Origin: Roseibium marinum
GTDB taxonomy: Bacteria; Pseudomonadota; Alphaproteobacteria; Rhizobiales; Stappiaceae
Assembly (NCBI RefSeq): GCF_002906165.1
Contig: NZ_PPCN01000007.1
Location: 242,270-306,269 of the forward strand
Direction of reading: 5' to 3'
Length of the DNA: 64,000 nucleotides
Positions 42,201 to 50,921 of this stretch are shown one piece after another. The notes under the pieces are model-generated. The model worked only from the letters and a program-made list of their open reading frames with translations. It was not told where the DNA came from and did not search any database. A program made the position numbers and the translations under genes. Numbering within the stretch: the stretch's first letter is position 1; each line of letters begins with the position of its first letter.

Positions 42201-43580
42201 ATGCGGCTGATGCGCAGGGCTGTTGCCCTTGCCTGTTCGGTTACCTTTCTTCTGCCCCTGGCCGCTGCCCCGGCACAGGCACAGCGCGGAAACCTGCCGC
42301 TGGTCCGCGACGCGGAAGCCGAGGCGCTCTTGAAGGATTACGCCAAGCCGGTGTTCAAGGTGGCGGGAATCGCCAATTCCGAACCGCAGATCATTCTGGT
42401 CAACGAAAAAACTTTCAACGCCTTCGTTCCGGACTCGCGCCGCATGTTCATCAATATAGGCGTCTTGCTCGAAGCGGAAACGCCGGGAGAAGTCATTGGC
42501 GTGATTGCCCATGAATCCGGCCATATCGCCGGACGGCATCTCGTGCGGCTGCGCTCGGCCGCGGCCAATGCCCAGATCGTCGCCGTGATCGGCATGATCC
42601 TGGGCGCGGGCGCCGCCGCCGCCGGCGCCGCTGCCGGGTCGGGCCAGGCCGCCTCCGGGGGCGCCGCCGCCATTCTCGGGTCAGGTTCGGTGGGGCAAAG
42701 GTCCCTGCTCGCCTACCAGCGCGGTGAGGAAGCCTCCGCGGACAGGGCGGCGCTCAAATATCTCGATGCGACCGGCCAGAGTGCCCGTGGGATGCTGAAA
42801 AACTTCCAGCGCATGTCCGAACAGCAGCTGTTCTCACGCAAGTTCGCCGACCCCTACGCCCAGAGCCACCCTATGGCGCAGGAACGCTATAACGGCCTTT
42901 TGAATGAGGCTCAGAAGTCGAAATATTTCAACCAGCCGGAAGACTACGTCCTGCAATATCGGCACGACCAGGTCCGTGCGAAGCTGTTCGCCTTCACCAG
43001 CCATCCCTCGGCCACCTTGCGGGCCTATCCGCGCAGCGACAAAAGCCCCGCGGCGCAATATGCGCGGGCGATCGCGGCCATGAAAAGCCGTGGCAAGGGA
43101 GCTGTGAACGAGATCGACGCGCTGATCCGCACGCAGCCGAACAATCCCTATTACTACGAACTCAAGGGCCAGGCGCTGCTGGAAGGCGGCGACCCGAAAG
43201 CCGCGGTCGCGCCGTTCCGCAAGGCCCTGTCCTTCAAGCCCGACGAACCGCAGTTTCTCGTCTGGCTCGGATATGCGCTGGTCGGCGCCAATGAGCCGTC
43301 CTATCTTCCCGAAGCGGAGCGTATCCTGAAACAGGCCATTCACAGAGACCCGAACTCGGGCGTGGCCTACAGCCAGCTGGCGATTGCCCACGGGCGCCAG
43401 GGGGAACGGGCCGAAGCCGATTTGGCAACGGCGAAGGGTCTGATGGTCAGCGGAGATTTTCAAGCGGCACAGCGCTACGCGGCCCGCGCTCAAAAAAGTT
43501 TGAAGCGCGGATCGCCCGCATGGCTTCAAGCCGACGACATTGTAGCGTACAAACCACCAGATCTGCCGAATGGCCGCTAA
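42201..43580 (+). CDS. M48 family metalloprotease with TPR-like C-terminal domain (BepA/YfgC-like)
   Basis: This is a probable periplasmic zinc protease and chaperone of outer-membrane protein assembly. The 459-residue product begins with a signal peptide (MRLMRRAVALACSVTFLLPL, cleavage near AQAQ). The catalytic HExxH is VIGVIAHESGHIAGRH, and the third ligand is likely the Glu in RGEEASADRAALKYL. A Gly/Ala-rich membrane-like segment lies between them. The C-terminal half contains helical TPR-like repeats (NPYYYELKGQALLEGG). The ATG at 42201 is chosen because it starts the signal peptide. Confidence 0.9.
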   Translation: MRLMRRAVALACSVTFLLPLAAAPAQAQRGNLPLVRDAEAEALLKDYAKPVFKVAGIANSEPQIILVNEKTFNAFVPDSRRMFINIGVLLEAETPGEVIGVIAHESGHIAGRHLVRLRSAAANAQIVAVIGMILGAGAAAAGAAAGSGQAASGGAAAILGSGSVGQRSLLAYQRGEEASADRAALKYLDATGQSARGMLKNFQRMSEQQLFSRKFADPYAQSHPMAQERYNGLLNEAQKSKYFNQPEDYVLQYRHDQVRAKLFAFTSHPSATLRAYPRSDKSPAAQYARAIAAMKSRGKGAVNEIDALIRTQPNNPYYYELKGQALLEGGDPKAAVAPFRKALSFKPDEPQFLVWLGYALVGANEPSYLPEAERILKQAIHRDPNSGVAYSQLAIAHGRQGERAEADLATAKGLMVSGDFQAAQRYAARAQKSLKRGSPAWLQADDIVAYKPPDLPNGR

Positions 43581-43745
43581 CACCTGTGACACGCATGGTG
43601 GCAAGACCGAATGGCCATGACGTTTTTGCCTGGAGCAACCCGCGATCTGACGAACGCAGACCGGATGCTCCAACAATTTGGAATCGATCGACTTCTTTGC
43701 CGCATGTGACGCCACATGACAGCGGGTTGGTCCAGGGAGCCCCAT

Positions 43746-44534
43746 ATGACCTACATCACCAGTTTTAGCCGGCAAATATGCCCGCCCGCATTGCTGCGCC
43801 TCCTCTCCGCCACTGCCCTTGTGTTGGCCATGATCGCCGGCTCCGCTGCGGCACAGGACGTCAATCGCGGCGAAATTGAAAAAATCGTCCGGGAATATCT
43901 TCTTCAAAATCCCGAAGTCATCGCCGAAGCTTTGACGGAGCTGGACCGCCGCGAGAAGGAAGCTGAGGAATCCGCCCGCCTGCAGGCGTTGAGCGACAGC
44001 GCGGACGTTCTCTTCAACTCTTCCCGTCAGGTTGTTCTCGGCAATCCGAAAGGTTCCATGACGCTGGTGGAATTCTTCGACTACAACTGCGGCTACTGCA
44101 AGCGCGCGCACGCCGACATGGCGCGTCTGATCGAACAGTATCCCGACCTGAAAATCGTCCTCAAGGAATTCCCGGTCCTCGGTCAGGGATCGGTGGAAGC
44201 CGCCCAGGTCGCCGTCGCGGTCAATTCAGTGGCGCCTGACAAATACGCCGAATTTCACGAGGCACTGCTTCTCGGCCGCAGCCAGGCAAACCGGGCAAGC
44301 GCTCTTGCGGCCGCCACCGCTACCGGTATCAGGGAAGACGCTCTCCTGGCGGCGATGGAAACCGACGAGGCCGGTCAGACAATCGAGGAGGTCTATTCGA
44401 TCGCCAACCGCCTCGGACTTACCGGAACACCGTCCTACGTTGTCGGCAATGAAGTTGTCATGGGCGCCGTCGGCTTTGATCAACTGCGCGAAAAAATTGA
44501 CGCGATGAAGAATTGCGGTGAGACGACCTGCTGA
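43746..44534 (+). CDS. DsbA family thiol-disulfide oxidoreductase (Com1/ScsC-like)
   Basis: This 262-residue exported thioredoxin-fold protein begins with a signal sequence (LLSATALVLAMIAGSAAAQD). Next comes an N-terminal oligomerisation-type segment (IEKIVREYLLQNPEVIAEAL) seen in Com1/ScsC-like proteins. The active site is FFDYNCGYCKRAH (CGYC), and the cis-Pro loop is GLTGTPSYVVGNEVV. It likely oxidises or isomerises disulfides in the periplasm. GGGAG precedes the ATG at 43746. Confidence 0.9.
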   Translation: MTYITSFSRQICPPALLRLLSATALVLAMIAGSAAAQDVNRGEIEKIVREYLLQNPEVIAEALTELDRREKEAEESARLQALSDSADVLFNSSRQVVLGNPKGSMTLVEFFDYNCGYCKRAHADMARLIEQYPDLKIVLKEFPVLGQGSVEAAQVAVAVNSVAPDKYAEFHEALLLGRSQANRASALAAATATGIREDALLAAMETDEAGQTIEEVYSIANRLGLTGTPSYVVGNEVVMGAVGFDQLREKIDAMKNCGETTC

Positions 44535-44809
44535 CCCCCGGTCCTGACAGACTCAAGGCTGTTGGAAACGGGACTTCCGCCATGTCGAGGGGAAATCGGG
44601 GGTTTTCCTGATCCGATTCAATCCTTATAAGAAGCGTGGCTCGTGTCCGGGACGGTCGCGGGCCACAACCCTTTGTCCGCTTTTATCGGCGGTGCAAATA
44701 GCGCAAGTGCAAACCGGTTTAAGCGGAACCGGATCGCTCGGATGGAACGATCCACCCTGTTGATCCGGTCCATGCGCTCCTTGCGGACCGAGTACGAGAG
44801 CCAAACGAT

Positions 44810-45283
44810 ATGCGTAATGATAACAAGAAATTCGACACGGCCATGATCCGGGATCTCGCCATCCTTCTGGATGAGACTAATCTGTCAGAGATCGAATTGG
44901 AACAAGGCGATACGCGCATTCGCGTCGCCCGCCAGATGTCGGTCAATGCCCCTGTCAACATGATGGCTCCCGCCATGGCGCCTGCGGCGGCGGCCCCCGT
45001 TGCACCGGCCGCCGCGGCAACAGCGCCTTCTGCGGACTCGGCGCCCCATCCCGGAACCGTCACCTCGCCAATGGTGGGCACGGCATATCTTTCTCCCGAA
45101 CCGGGAGCCGCCCCGTTTATCCAGGTTGGCGACAAGGTGAGCGAAGGCCAGTCGATCCTGATCATCGAAGCCATGAAGACCATGAACCACATTCCCACCA
45201 CGAAGGCAGGAACCGTCAAACAGATCCTGGTGGACGACGCCCAGCCGGTGGAATTCGGCGAACCGCTCATTATCGTCGAATAA
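44810..45283 (+). CDS. accB: Acetyl-CoA carboxylase biotin carboxyl carrier protein
   Basis: AccB carries carboxybiotin between AccC and the carboxyltransferase in the first step of fatty-acid synthesis. The 157-residue product has an N-terminal helix, an Ala/Pro/Met-rich linker (about 50-85) and the biotinyl domain with the biotinylated Lys in [13 protein letters not shown]. The start ATG is at 44810 with a GAGAG sequence upstream. accC follows 10 bp downstream. The aroQ gene often seen upstream in related genomes is absent from the 275 bp gap. Confidence 0.96.
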   Translation: MRNDNKKFDTAMIRDLAILLDETNLSEIELEQGDTRIRVARQMSVNAPVNMMAPAMAPAAAAPVAPAAAATAPSADSAPHPGTVTSPMVGTAYLSPEPGAAPFIQVGDKVSEGQSILIIEAMKTMNHIPTTKAGTVKQILVDDAQPVEFGEPLIIVE

Positions 45284-45299
45284 GGGAGCCGCCGTGGCC

Positions 45300-46646
45300 A
45301 TGTTTTCGAAAATCCTCATCGCCAATCGCGGCGAAATTGCCCTGCGCATCCTGCGTGCCTGCAAGGAGCTCGGCATTTCGACCGTGGCTGTCCATTCCAC
45401 CGCGGACGCCGACGCCATGCATGTGCGTCTGGCCGACGAAAGCGTCTGCATCGGGCCGCCCGCGGCACGCGATAGTTACCTGAACATTCCGCAGCTTCTG
45501 GCGGCCTGCGAGATCACGGGCGCCGACGCGGTTCACCCGGGATACGGCTTTTTATCCGAGAACGCCCGTTTCGCGGAGATTCTGGAAGCCCACAATATCG
45601 AATTCATCGGACCGACCGCTGAACATATCCGCATCATGGGCGACAAGATCCAAGCCAAGAAGACCGCCATTGACCTTGGAATACCGGTTGTTCCCGGCTC
45701 CGACGGAGCGGTCACCCCGCAGGACGACGCCCACGCGATCGCCCGGGAAATCGGCTATCCGGTTCTGGTCAAGGCCGCCGCCGGCGGCGGCGGCCGCGGC
45801 ATGAAGGTCGCAAGGACGGAAGCTGACCTCGACTCGGCCCTTTCCACGGCGCGCTCGGAAGCCAAGGCGGCGTTCGGCGACGATGCCCTCTATATGGAAA
45901 AATATCTCAGTCAGCCCCGCCATATCGAGATCCAGGTCCTGGGCGACGGCAAGGGCAATGCGGTGCATCTGGGTGAACGGGACTGCTCCCTGCAACGCCG
46001 TCACCAGAAGATTCTCGAAGAAGCACCCTCGCCGTCCCTGAACGCCGACCAGCGCAACGAAATCGGAGAGATCGTCGCCAGCGCCATGCGCAAGCTGAAA
46101 TATCGCGGTGTCGGCACGGTGGAGTTTCTCTACGAAAACGGCGAATTCTATTTCATCGAGATGAACACCCGCCTCCAGGTGGAGCATCCGGTCACCGAAA
46201 TGATCACCGGCATCGACCTTGTCAACGAACAGATCCGGATCGCAGCCGGCGGAACTCTGGACATGGTCCAAGAGGACATCCGGTTCGACGGTCACGCCAT
46301 CGAATGCCGGATCAACGCGGAAGACCCCGTCACCTTCGCCCCCTCGCCGGGCACCATCACCTATTACCATACGCCCGGCGGACTTGGCGTGCGGGTCGAT
46401 TCCGGCGTCTATCAGGGCTACAAGATCCCGCCCTATTACGACAGCCTCATCGGCAAGCTCATCGTGCACGGCCGCAACCGCGTGGAATGCATGATGCGCC
46501 TGCGCCGCTGCCTGGATGAATTTGTCGTTGACGAAATCAAGTCGACTATTCCGCTTTTCCGCGATTTGGTGGACAATCAGGATATAGCAAACGGTCAGTA
46601 CGACATTCACTGGCTGGAAAAATACCTGGCCAAGAAGTCAAGCTGA
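45300..46646 (+). CDS. accC: Acetyl-CoA carboxylase biotin carboxylase subunit
   Basis: AccC carboxylates AccB-bound biotin with bicarbonate and ATP. The product has about 448 residues and begins [19 protein letters not shown]. It has the ATP-grasp glycine loop [14 protein letters not shown], the [19 protein letters not shown] segment and the catalytic [20 protein letters not shown] motif. A GTG two codons upstream (45294) has slightly better ribosome-binding spacing and is an alternative start. It forms an operon with accB. Confidence 0.96.
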   Translation: MFSKILIANRGEIALRILRACKELGISTVAVHSTADADAMHVRLADESVCIGPPAARDSYLNIPQLLAACEITGADAVHPGYGFLSENARFAEILEAHNIEFIGPTAEHIRIMGDKIQAKKTAIDLGIPVVPGSDGAVTPQDDAHAIAREIGYPVLVKAAAGGGGRGMKVARTEADLDSALSTARSEAKAAFGDDALYMEKYLSQPRHIEIQVLGDGKGNAVHLGERDCSLQRRHQKILEEAPSPSLNADQRNEIGEIVASAMRKLKYRGVGTVEFLYENGEFYFIEMNTRLQVEHPVTEMITGIDLVNEQIRIAAGGTLDMVQEDIRFDGHAIECRINAEDPVTFAPSPGTITYYHTPGGLGVRVDSGVYQGYKIPPYYDSLIGKLIVHGRNRVECMMRLRRCLDEFVVDEIKSTIPLFRDLVDNQDIANGQYDIHWLEKYLAKKSS

Positions 46647-46694
46647 CCGGATTTCGGCAAGGGCACGCCCGAGCCGGGCGGACTGTGAGGCCCC

Positions 46695-47387
46695 ATGGCT
46701 GGATACAAAGATGACATCGTGATGGAAATCACGCCGCAGGTGCTTTTGAAAGCCTACGCCTGCGGCCTGTTTCCCATGGCCGAGTCCGCCGATGATCCGG
46801 GCCTTTTCTGGCTGGAACCGGAACATCGCGGCATTCTCCCGTTTGACGATTTTCACATGCCCCGGCGTCTCAGGCGCACCATCCGCAACGATGTCTTCGA
46901 AGTCCGTGTCAGCACCGACTTTCAGGGCATTATCGATGGCTGCGCCGAACCCATGCCCGGACGCCAGAAAACCTGGATCAACCGCGAAATCCGCCGCCTT
47001 TACGGTGAACTCTTCGATATGGGCTACTGCCACACGGTGGAAGCCTGGCAGGACGGTGAACTTGTCGGAGGCCTCTACGGCGTCAGCCTGAACGGAGCTT
47101 TCTTCGGTGAAAGCATGTTCACCTTCCGCACGGACGCGTCGAAAGTCTGCCTGGCTCATCTGGTCGCAAGACTGATCGCTGGCGGCTATTGCCTGCTCGA
47201 CACGCAATTCGTGACCGATCACCTGAGCAAATTCGGTACGCGGGAAGTCTCCCAGGCCGACTACAACAAGCAGCTCTCCGACGCCTTGAAACTCGAGACC
47301 GACTTTTATGCCCTGTCACTGCAGGCCCGCGGCCAGGAAGTCCTCACCGTGCTGGACAACTGGAAAGCACGCCACGCCACAGATTGA
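46695..47387 (+). CDS. aat: Leucyl/phenylalanyl-tRNA--protein transferase
   Basis: This enzyme adds Leu or Phe from charged tRNA to N-terminal Arg or Lys of proteins, marking them for ClpS/ClpAP. The 230-residue product shows [39 protein letters not shown] and FFGESMFTF, all family signatures. It follows accC by 48 bp, a common alphaproteobacterial arrangement. It belongs to the same broad proteolysis theme as the Clp/Lon block elsewhere in the window. Confidence 0.96.
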   Translation: MAGYKDDIVMEITPQVLLKAYACGLFPMAESADDPGLFWLEPEHRGILPFDDFHMPRRLRRTIRNDVFEVRVSTDFQGIIDGCAEPMPGRQKTWINREIRRLYGELFDMGYCHTVEAWQDGELVGGLYGVSLNGAFFGESMFTFRTDASKVCLAHLVARLIAGGYCLLDTQFVTDHLSKFGTREVSQADYNKQLSDALKLETDFYALSLQARGQEVLTVLDNWKARHATD

Positions 47388-47526
47388 AGACGCCATCGGC
47401 CGTATGCCCTTAGCGAATTCCGCGAGCCACTGACGCTACCATGAGCTGCAAGCCGGTTGCGATTGCTACCCGATTCGTTTCTTGCTAGCATTCCCCTGCG
47501 TAACACCACGTTCGTCAGGATCGGGC

Positions 47527-48555
47527 ATGTCAGAGGAAGTCAAGGAAAGCGGCACCAAGGCGGGTCCGGGTAAATCCAGGCAGGGAACCGTTTTGCCGGA
47601 AGAACTCCTGGGCCATACGGAAATGACGCCTGCCACTCCTGAACAAACCCAAAGGGACGCCTCTTACGGGAGCGGATCGGACGATCGGCCAGGCCTGCCC
47701 GCGGAGCCCGGAAAAGGGACAAGATCCACCAGGAGCTTTGACGCACCGGACCGGCGCGCAGACCCGATCCACACCATCGGCGACCAGAAATTCAACAAGG
47801 ACCTGGCGACCTTGCGCGGTCTGCATTCCTTTCTGATCCGCGAGGCGACCACCCTGCCCGAGAATTTCTCTCTGGGAGAACTCAATTGCCTGAAAGCTGA
47901 CGGCGCGACCGACAAGGGCCGCCCTCCCTCCGATGACGAATGGCAGGCGGTGGAGAAGAAAACCCAGGTCCTGTTCGCGCTCCTCACCGACACCAACCGC
48001 AAACGGTTCCTCGTGTCCCAGATGCCGGACTTTCTTCCCAGAATCGCGGTGTGGCTGGTTGCCGTCTCCATCGGATCGATGATCCTGTCAGTCCTCATGG
48101 CCGAGGTGACGCTTTACAGCAAAGGGGTCAATGTCGCCCTGATGGTGCTGTTTTTCCTGCTCTGGCTGATGTCCCTCGGCGCGATCGGGTCGGCGGCCTT
48201 TATCGGCTTCAACGCCATCTCGGTTACAAGCGACATCACTTTCGACATTTCCGATACCAGACTGATCGTTCAACGGATCGTTCTGGGCGCCCTCTTCGCG
48301 CTGTTCTTCACCCTGCCCTTCGGGTTCCACGAGTTCCTCAGTTTCGTGAAGAGCCTCAGCAATTCCGCCCTCAACAGGACCACCGTTCCCACACGCTCCG
48401 AGATTGCCTTCACCAACCAGTCACTCCTGCTGATCATGCCGTTCGTGCTCGGCTACAGCACGTCCCTGGTAATCCTGATCCTGAACCGGATGATCTCCGC
48501 CGCCAGCACCCTGTTCGGCGCCCAGCCGGCATCGGCCAAAAGCGTGAGCAAGTAA
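47527..48555 (+). CDS. Hypothetical membrane protein
   Basis: I do not recognise this 342-residue protein. The first 160 residues are hydrophilic and low in structure, then about four membrane segments follow (AVWLVAVSIGSMILSVLM, VALMVLFFLLWLMSLGAIG, IVLGALFALFFTLPFGF, LLIMPFVLGYSTSLVILI). The ATG at 47527 follows AGGA. The TAA stop (48553-48555) is the first three bases of a palindromic repeat element, so the original C-terminus may have been altered by that insertion. Confidence 0.8.
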   Translation: MSEEVKESGTKAGPGKSRQGTVLPEELLGHTEMTPATPEQTQRDASYGSGSDDRPGLPAEPGKGTRSTRSFDAPDRRADPIHTIGDQKFNKDLATLRGLHSFLIREATTLPENFSLGELNCLKADGATDKGRPPSDDEWQAVEKKTQVLFALLTDTNRKRFLVSQMPDFLPRIAVWLVAVSIGSMILSVLMAEVTLYSKGVNVALMVLFFLLWLMSLGAIGSAAFIGFNAISVTSDITFDISDTRLIVQRIVLGALFALFFTLPFGFHEFLSFVKSLSNSALNRTTVPTRSEIAFTNQSLLLIMPFVLGYSTSLVILILNRMISAASTLFGAQPASAKSVSK

Positions 48556-48819
48556 TACCAACCTCAATAAATAGGAACCCATTTGATGGCGATTTTCCTG
48601 TCTGCCGGCAAGGCGCGTTGCACAGAACGGCCTGCTTGGCCGTTCAAGCAGCGCAACGCTGTCCGGCGGGCTGGAAAAAGCCACCGAAGGCCGCGACTGG
48701 AACCTGTTCCGCCACGTCGCGCGTCTTGGCCGATGTCCCACATCGCCCTGCAACACGCTCCTCGCGGAACAGGCTCCAGTCGCGGTCAAATAGGTTCTTA
48801 TTTATTGAGGTTGGTATAA
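48553..48819. mobile_element. Palindromic miniature element (MITE/REP-like) with 28 bp terminal inverted repeats
   Basis: The ends TAATACCAACCTCAATAAAT (48553 on) and, on the other strand from 48819, TTATACCAACCTCAATAAAT continue as 28 bp inverted repeats with three differences. Inside are further nested palindromes: CCGCGACTGG...CTGTTCCGC near 48692 matches the reverse of 48763-48784 with one mismatch, and GCGTTGC...GCAACGC flank AACGGCC/GGCCGTT near 48618-48658. There is no coding frame for a transposase, so it would depend on one elsewhere. It supplies the stop codon of the upstream gene. Confidence 0.75.
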
Positions 48820-48856
48820 GCGGTCACGCTAACCTCCGCGCATGGCGCAAAAAACA

Positions 48857-48880
48857 AAAGCCCCGCGAATGCGAGGCTTT
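48857..48880 (-). terminator. Terminator of the NDUFA12-like gene
   Basis: AAAGCCCCGC-GAAT-GCGAGGCTTT is a stem with one mismatch. On the minus strand it is followed by TGTTTTTTG. It lies 53 bp after the stop of the NDUFA12-like gene. Confidence 0.85.
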
Positions 48881-48933
48881 CGAACAGGTATTGACTGGAT
48901 GAACCCGATGGGTCGCGGGAAAACCGCCTTGCC

Positions 48934-49320
48934 TCAGTTGCCCGGTGTCCAGGCCTCGTAGTCGCCGCTGACCTCCGGACGTTTTTCCGGTGTCAGGATC
49001 GAGCCGTGCGGACGGTAGGCCTGCGGCGTGCCGGTATAGTTCGGCTCATGCGGCTTCTGCCAGTGTTTGGCGTGATAGGTTTCATCGACGGGCGGCGTGT
49101 CGACCCGGTGGTGCATCCAGCCGTGCCAGCCCGGAGGAATGGTGGAAGCCTCCGCAAGGTTCTTATAGATCACCCAGCGCTTCTTGCCCGCGCGTTCCTT
49201 GTAATATTTGTTGCCGAGCTCGTCTTCCCCGACGAACTCACCCTTGCGCCACGTGAAGAAACGGGTGCCCATGGTCTGGCCGTTCCACCAGGTGAACAAT
49301 TCAAGCAGCAGAGTTTTCAT
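48934..49320 (-). CDS. NADH:ubiquinone oxidoreductase 17.2 kDa (NDUFA12/B17.2) family protein
   Basis: This 128-residue protein is a homologue of the complex I accessory subunit NDUFA12, which in alphaproteobacteria is a supernumerary subunit outside the nuo operon. The signature stretches are ELFTWWNGQTMGTRFFTWRKG, KYYKERAGKKRWVIYK and IPPGWHGWMHHRVDTPP. The ATG at 49320 has GAGG closely upstream. It is 41 kb from nuoA in this window, so assembly must draw on two loci. Confidence 0.92.
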   Translation of the reverse strand: MKTLLLELFTWWNGQTMGTRFFTWRKGEFVGEDELGNKYYKERAGKKRWVIYKNLAEASTIPPGWHGWMHHRVDTPPVDETYHAKHWQKPHEPNYTGTPQAYRPHGSILTPEKRPEVSGDYEAWTPGN

Positions 49321-49471
49321 GGCCCTCAAAAGGTCCCTTGATGACAGATTGTCGAACTCCGGAAACCATTGAACAAGGATGCCGGATTTCGGCGGACTAT
49401 GGCGATAACGGACGCCTCTGTCTAGTTCGGGGATCCTACAATTGAGGATAAAACGGCGGGCGGGCTCGAAC

Positions 49472-50176
49472 TCAGTGAACCTTGGCGCCCTTGACCGCCG
49501 CGAATCCCGCGTCGCGGATGTGCTTTGCCGCCGCCGAATGCCGTTTCGGCTCTTCCTTCTTCACGCCCGCGAAGTCAGGACCGCGGTCCGTCTTCTTGTC
49601 AAAAGCCGCTTGGACCGCTCCTTCCACTTCGGCGCGCTTTTGAGTCGCGACCCTGTGGTGGAGACGCGCACCGGCCAGGGACTGCAGCTTCTCCGCCTGT
49701 GCATCCAGGGTCTTGTGGATACCGTAGATGTTGTAGAAGCCGGAATGCTCCAAGGTCATCGGCCGGTCGTCGCTCAGGATCCACGTCAGCCGCTTGTGCA
49801 GCGTCGACGGGGAAACCGGCTTGACCAGCACATGATGCGCGCCCGCGCGCAGCGCCTTGTCCACCAGCGGCCGGGTGCCATGCGCGGTGACGAAGAGAAT
49901 CGGCACGTAACAAAGCGGTTCCATGTGGCGGTGCCGCACGAGACGCAGGAACTGGTATCCCGATGTCGGCTCCATGCGCCAGTCGGTGAGAATCACATTG
50001 GGCGGTTCGGCGAGGCTGGCCTCCAGCGCATCGTCGGCCGAATCGAACACCCGCACACGCGCAACCTTGAAGCTGAGGAGAATCGATCTCAGAATCGTTT
50101 GCATCGGCTTGCTGTCTTCCACGACAACCGCGTCGATGTCTTCCATCGAAAGCCCGAAGGCGGCATGATGCTTCAT
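49472..50176 (-). CDS. Response regulator with a CheY-like receiver domain
   Basis: This 234-residue protein has an N-terminal receiver domain: the acidic pair region VVVEDSKPMQTIL, the phospho-acceptor Asp in VILTDWRMEPTSG, the Thr/Ser position in LFVTAH and the Lys in HVLVKPVS. The C-terminal 90 residues are charged and helical (Lys/Arg/Ala-rich) and match no output domain known to me. No histidine kinase is adjacent, so its partner is elsewhere. Confidence 0.88.
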   Translation of the reverse strand: MKHHAAFGLSMEDIDAVVVEDSKPMQTILRSILLSFKVARVRVFDSADDALEASLAEPPNVILTDWRMEPTSGYQFLRLVRHRHMEPLCYVPILFVTAHGTRPLVDKALRAGAHHVLVKPVSPSTLHKRLTWILSDDRPMTLEHSGFYNIYGIHKTLDAQAEKLQSLAGARLHHRVATQKRAEVEGAVQAAFDKKTDRGPDFAGVKKEEPKRHSAAAKHIRDAGFAAVKGAKVH

Positions 50177-50645
50177 GAAATGCGGGTCCCTGTCCCTGTC
50201 CTGCCCGCACTAAACCAGACCCGGCTTAAACCCCGTTGAAATCAATCCCGGCCATTTTCTTCAAATTTTCATAAAACCCCGCGCATTCTCATCCACAGAA
50301 ACGGCCGCCCGGGCGGGCGGCACTGCTTTGCCGGGAAAGCAAGCGCTAAATTCCTGTTGAATGCGCTTGTCCCGCGCCCTCCCCACTATCCACATTCGCA
50401 CACAAGATTTTGCGTTTGCCTACGACGTGAGCACAAGCTGTTGTCACACATGCCTTGACCTTAAGAATTCGTTTACATTAGTTTCACTATCATTGCGATG
50501 TGCGTAGGCGGGGCCCTTCCGGGCGCTCCGGTCATCCAGAAAGTAAGTGTCAGCGTACCCACTTCCGGCTTTTCAGCCTTAAGCCGGAGGGCGGGCATCT
50601 TTGCGCCGGTTTCTGCGTCCAACATCGTGACAAACCTGTTGAATA

Positions 50646-50661
50646 ACACTATATATAGTGG
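50646..50661. promoter_or_regulatory. NrdR-type box 1
   Basis: ACACTATATATAGTGG contains the perfect 14 bp palindrome CACTATATATAGTG and matches the NrdR consensus ACACWATATATWGTGT in nearly every position. NrdR is the ATP/dATP-sensing repressor of ribonucleotide reductase genes. Confidence 0.88.
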
Positions 50662-50676
50662 ACCAGAAAATCAGAT

Positions 50677-50692
50677 ACGCTACATACAGGCT
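50677..50692. promoter_or_regulatory. NrdR-type box 2 (degenerate)
   Basis: ACGCTACATACAGGCT is a weaker match to the NrdR consensus. Its centre is 31 bp from box 1, the three-helical-turn spacing usual for paired NrdR sites. It is supported mainly by that spacing and the position upstream of nrdJ. Confidence 0.6.
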
Positions 50693-50724
50693 CAGAGCCT
50701 GGAAATGACAAGGCGGCATCCGGC

Positions 50725-50770
50725 TCTGGAGCATCCGGCGTTCACTTGAACGCGGACAAGAGGCTCCAGA
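50725..50770 (+). promoter_or_regulatory. Nested hairpin in the nrdJ leader
   Basis: The outer arms TCTGGAGC and GCTCCAGA enclose an inner stem TCCG-GCGTTCA/TGAACGC-GGA with a 2 nt loop. A short CTTTTG follows at 50773. It could be an attenuator or an mRNA stabiliser; its role is unknown. Confidence 0.5.
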
Positions 50771-50921
50771 CACTTTTGAGCCGGTCAGATTCTGGATGAA
50801 CGATCGATTCCGATTGGGCATCCGTTGACCGGGAGGCAGGCGGCGACGCCGGGCCGGATGTGATGCGGACGAGAAGTCCGGTTCGGGCAGAACCGGCACG
50901 CGATACAAGGGGACTTAGAGA

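Larger units (their letters stand above)
50177..50921. other. Intergenic region and nrdJ leader
   Basis: These 745 bp contain no supported gene. They hold the nrdJ promoter with two NrdR-type boxes (50646-50692), a nested hairpin (50725-50770) and a leader of more than 200 nt before the nrdJ ATG. I looked for a cobalamin riboswitch, because the enzyme needs B12, and did not see its conserved core. Confidence 0.6.

Noticed and set aside
48553..48819. CRISPR array or tandem repeat
   Set aside because: The repeats are inverted and nested, not regularly spaced direct repeats.
50693..50921. Cobalamin riboswitch upstream of nrdJ
   Set aside because: The conserved B12-box core was not found by eye. 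Only generic hairpins are present.
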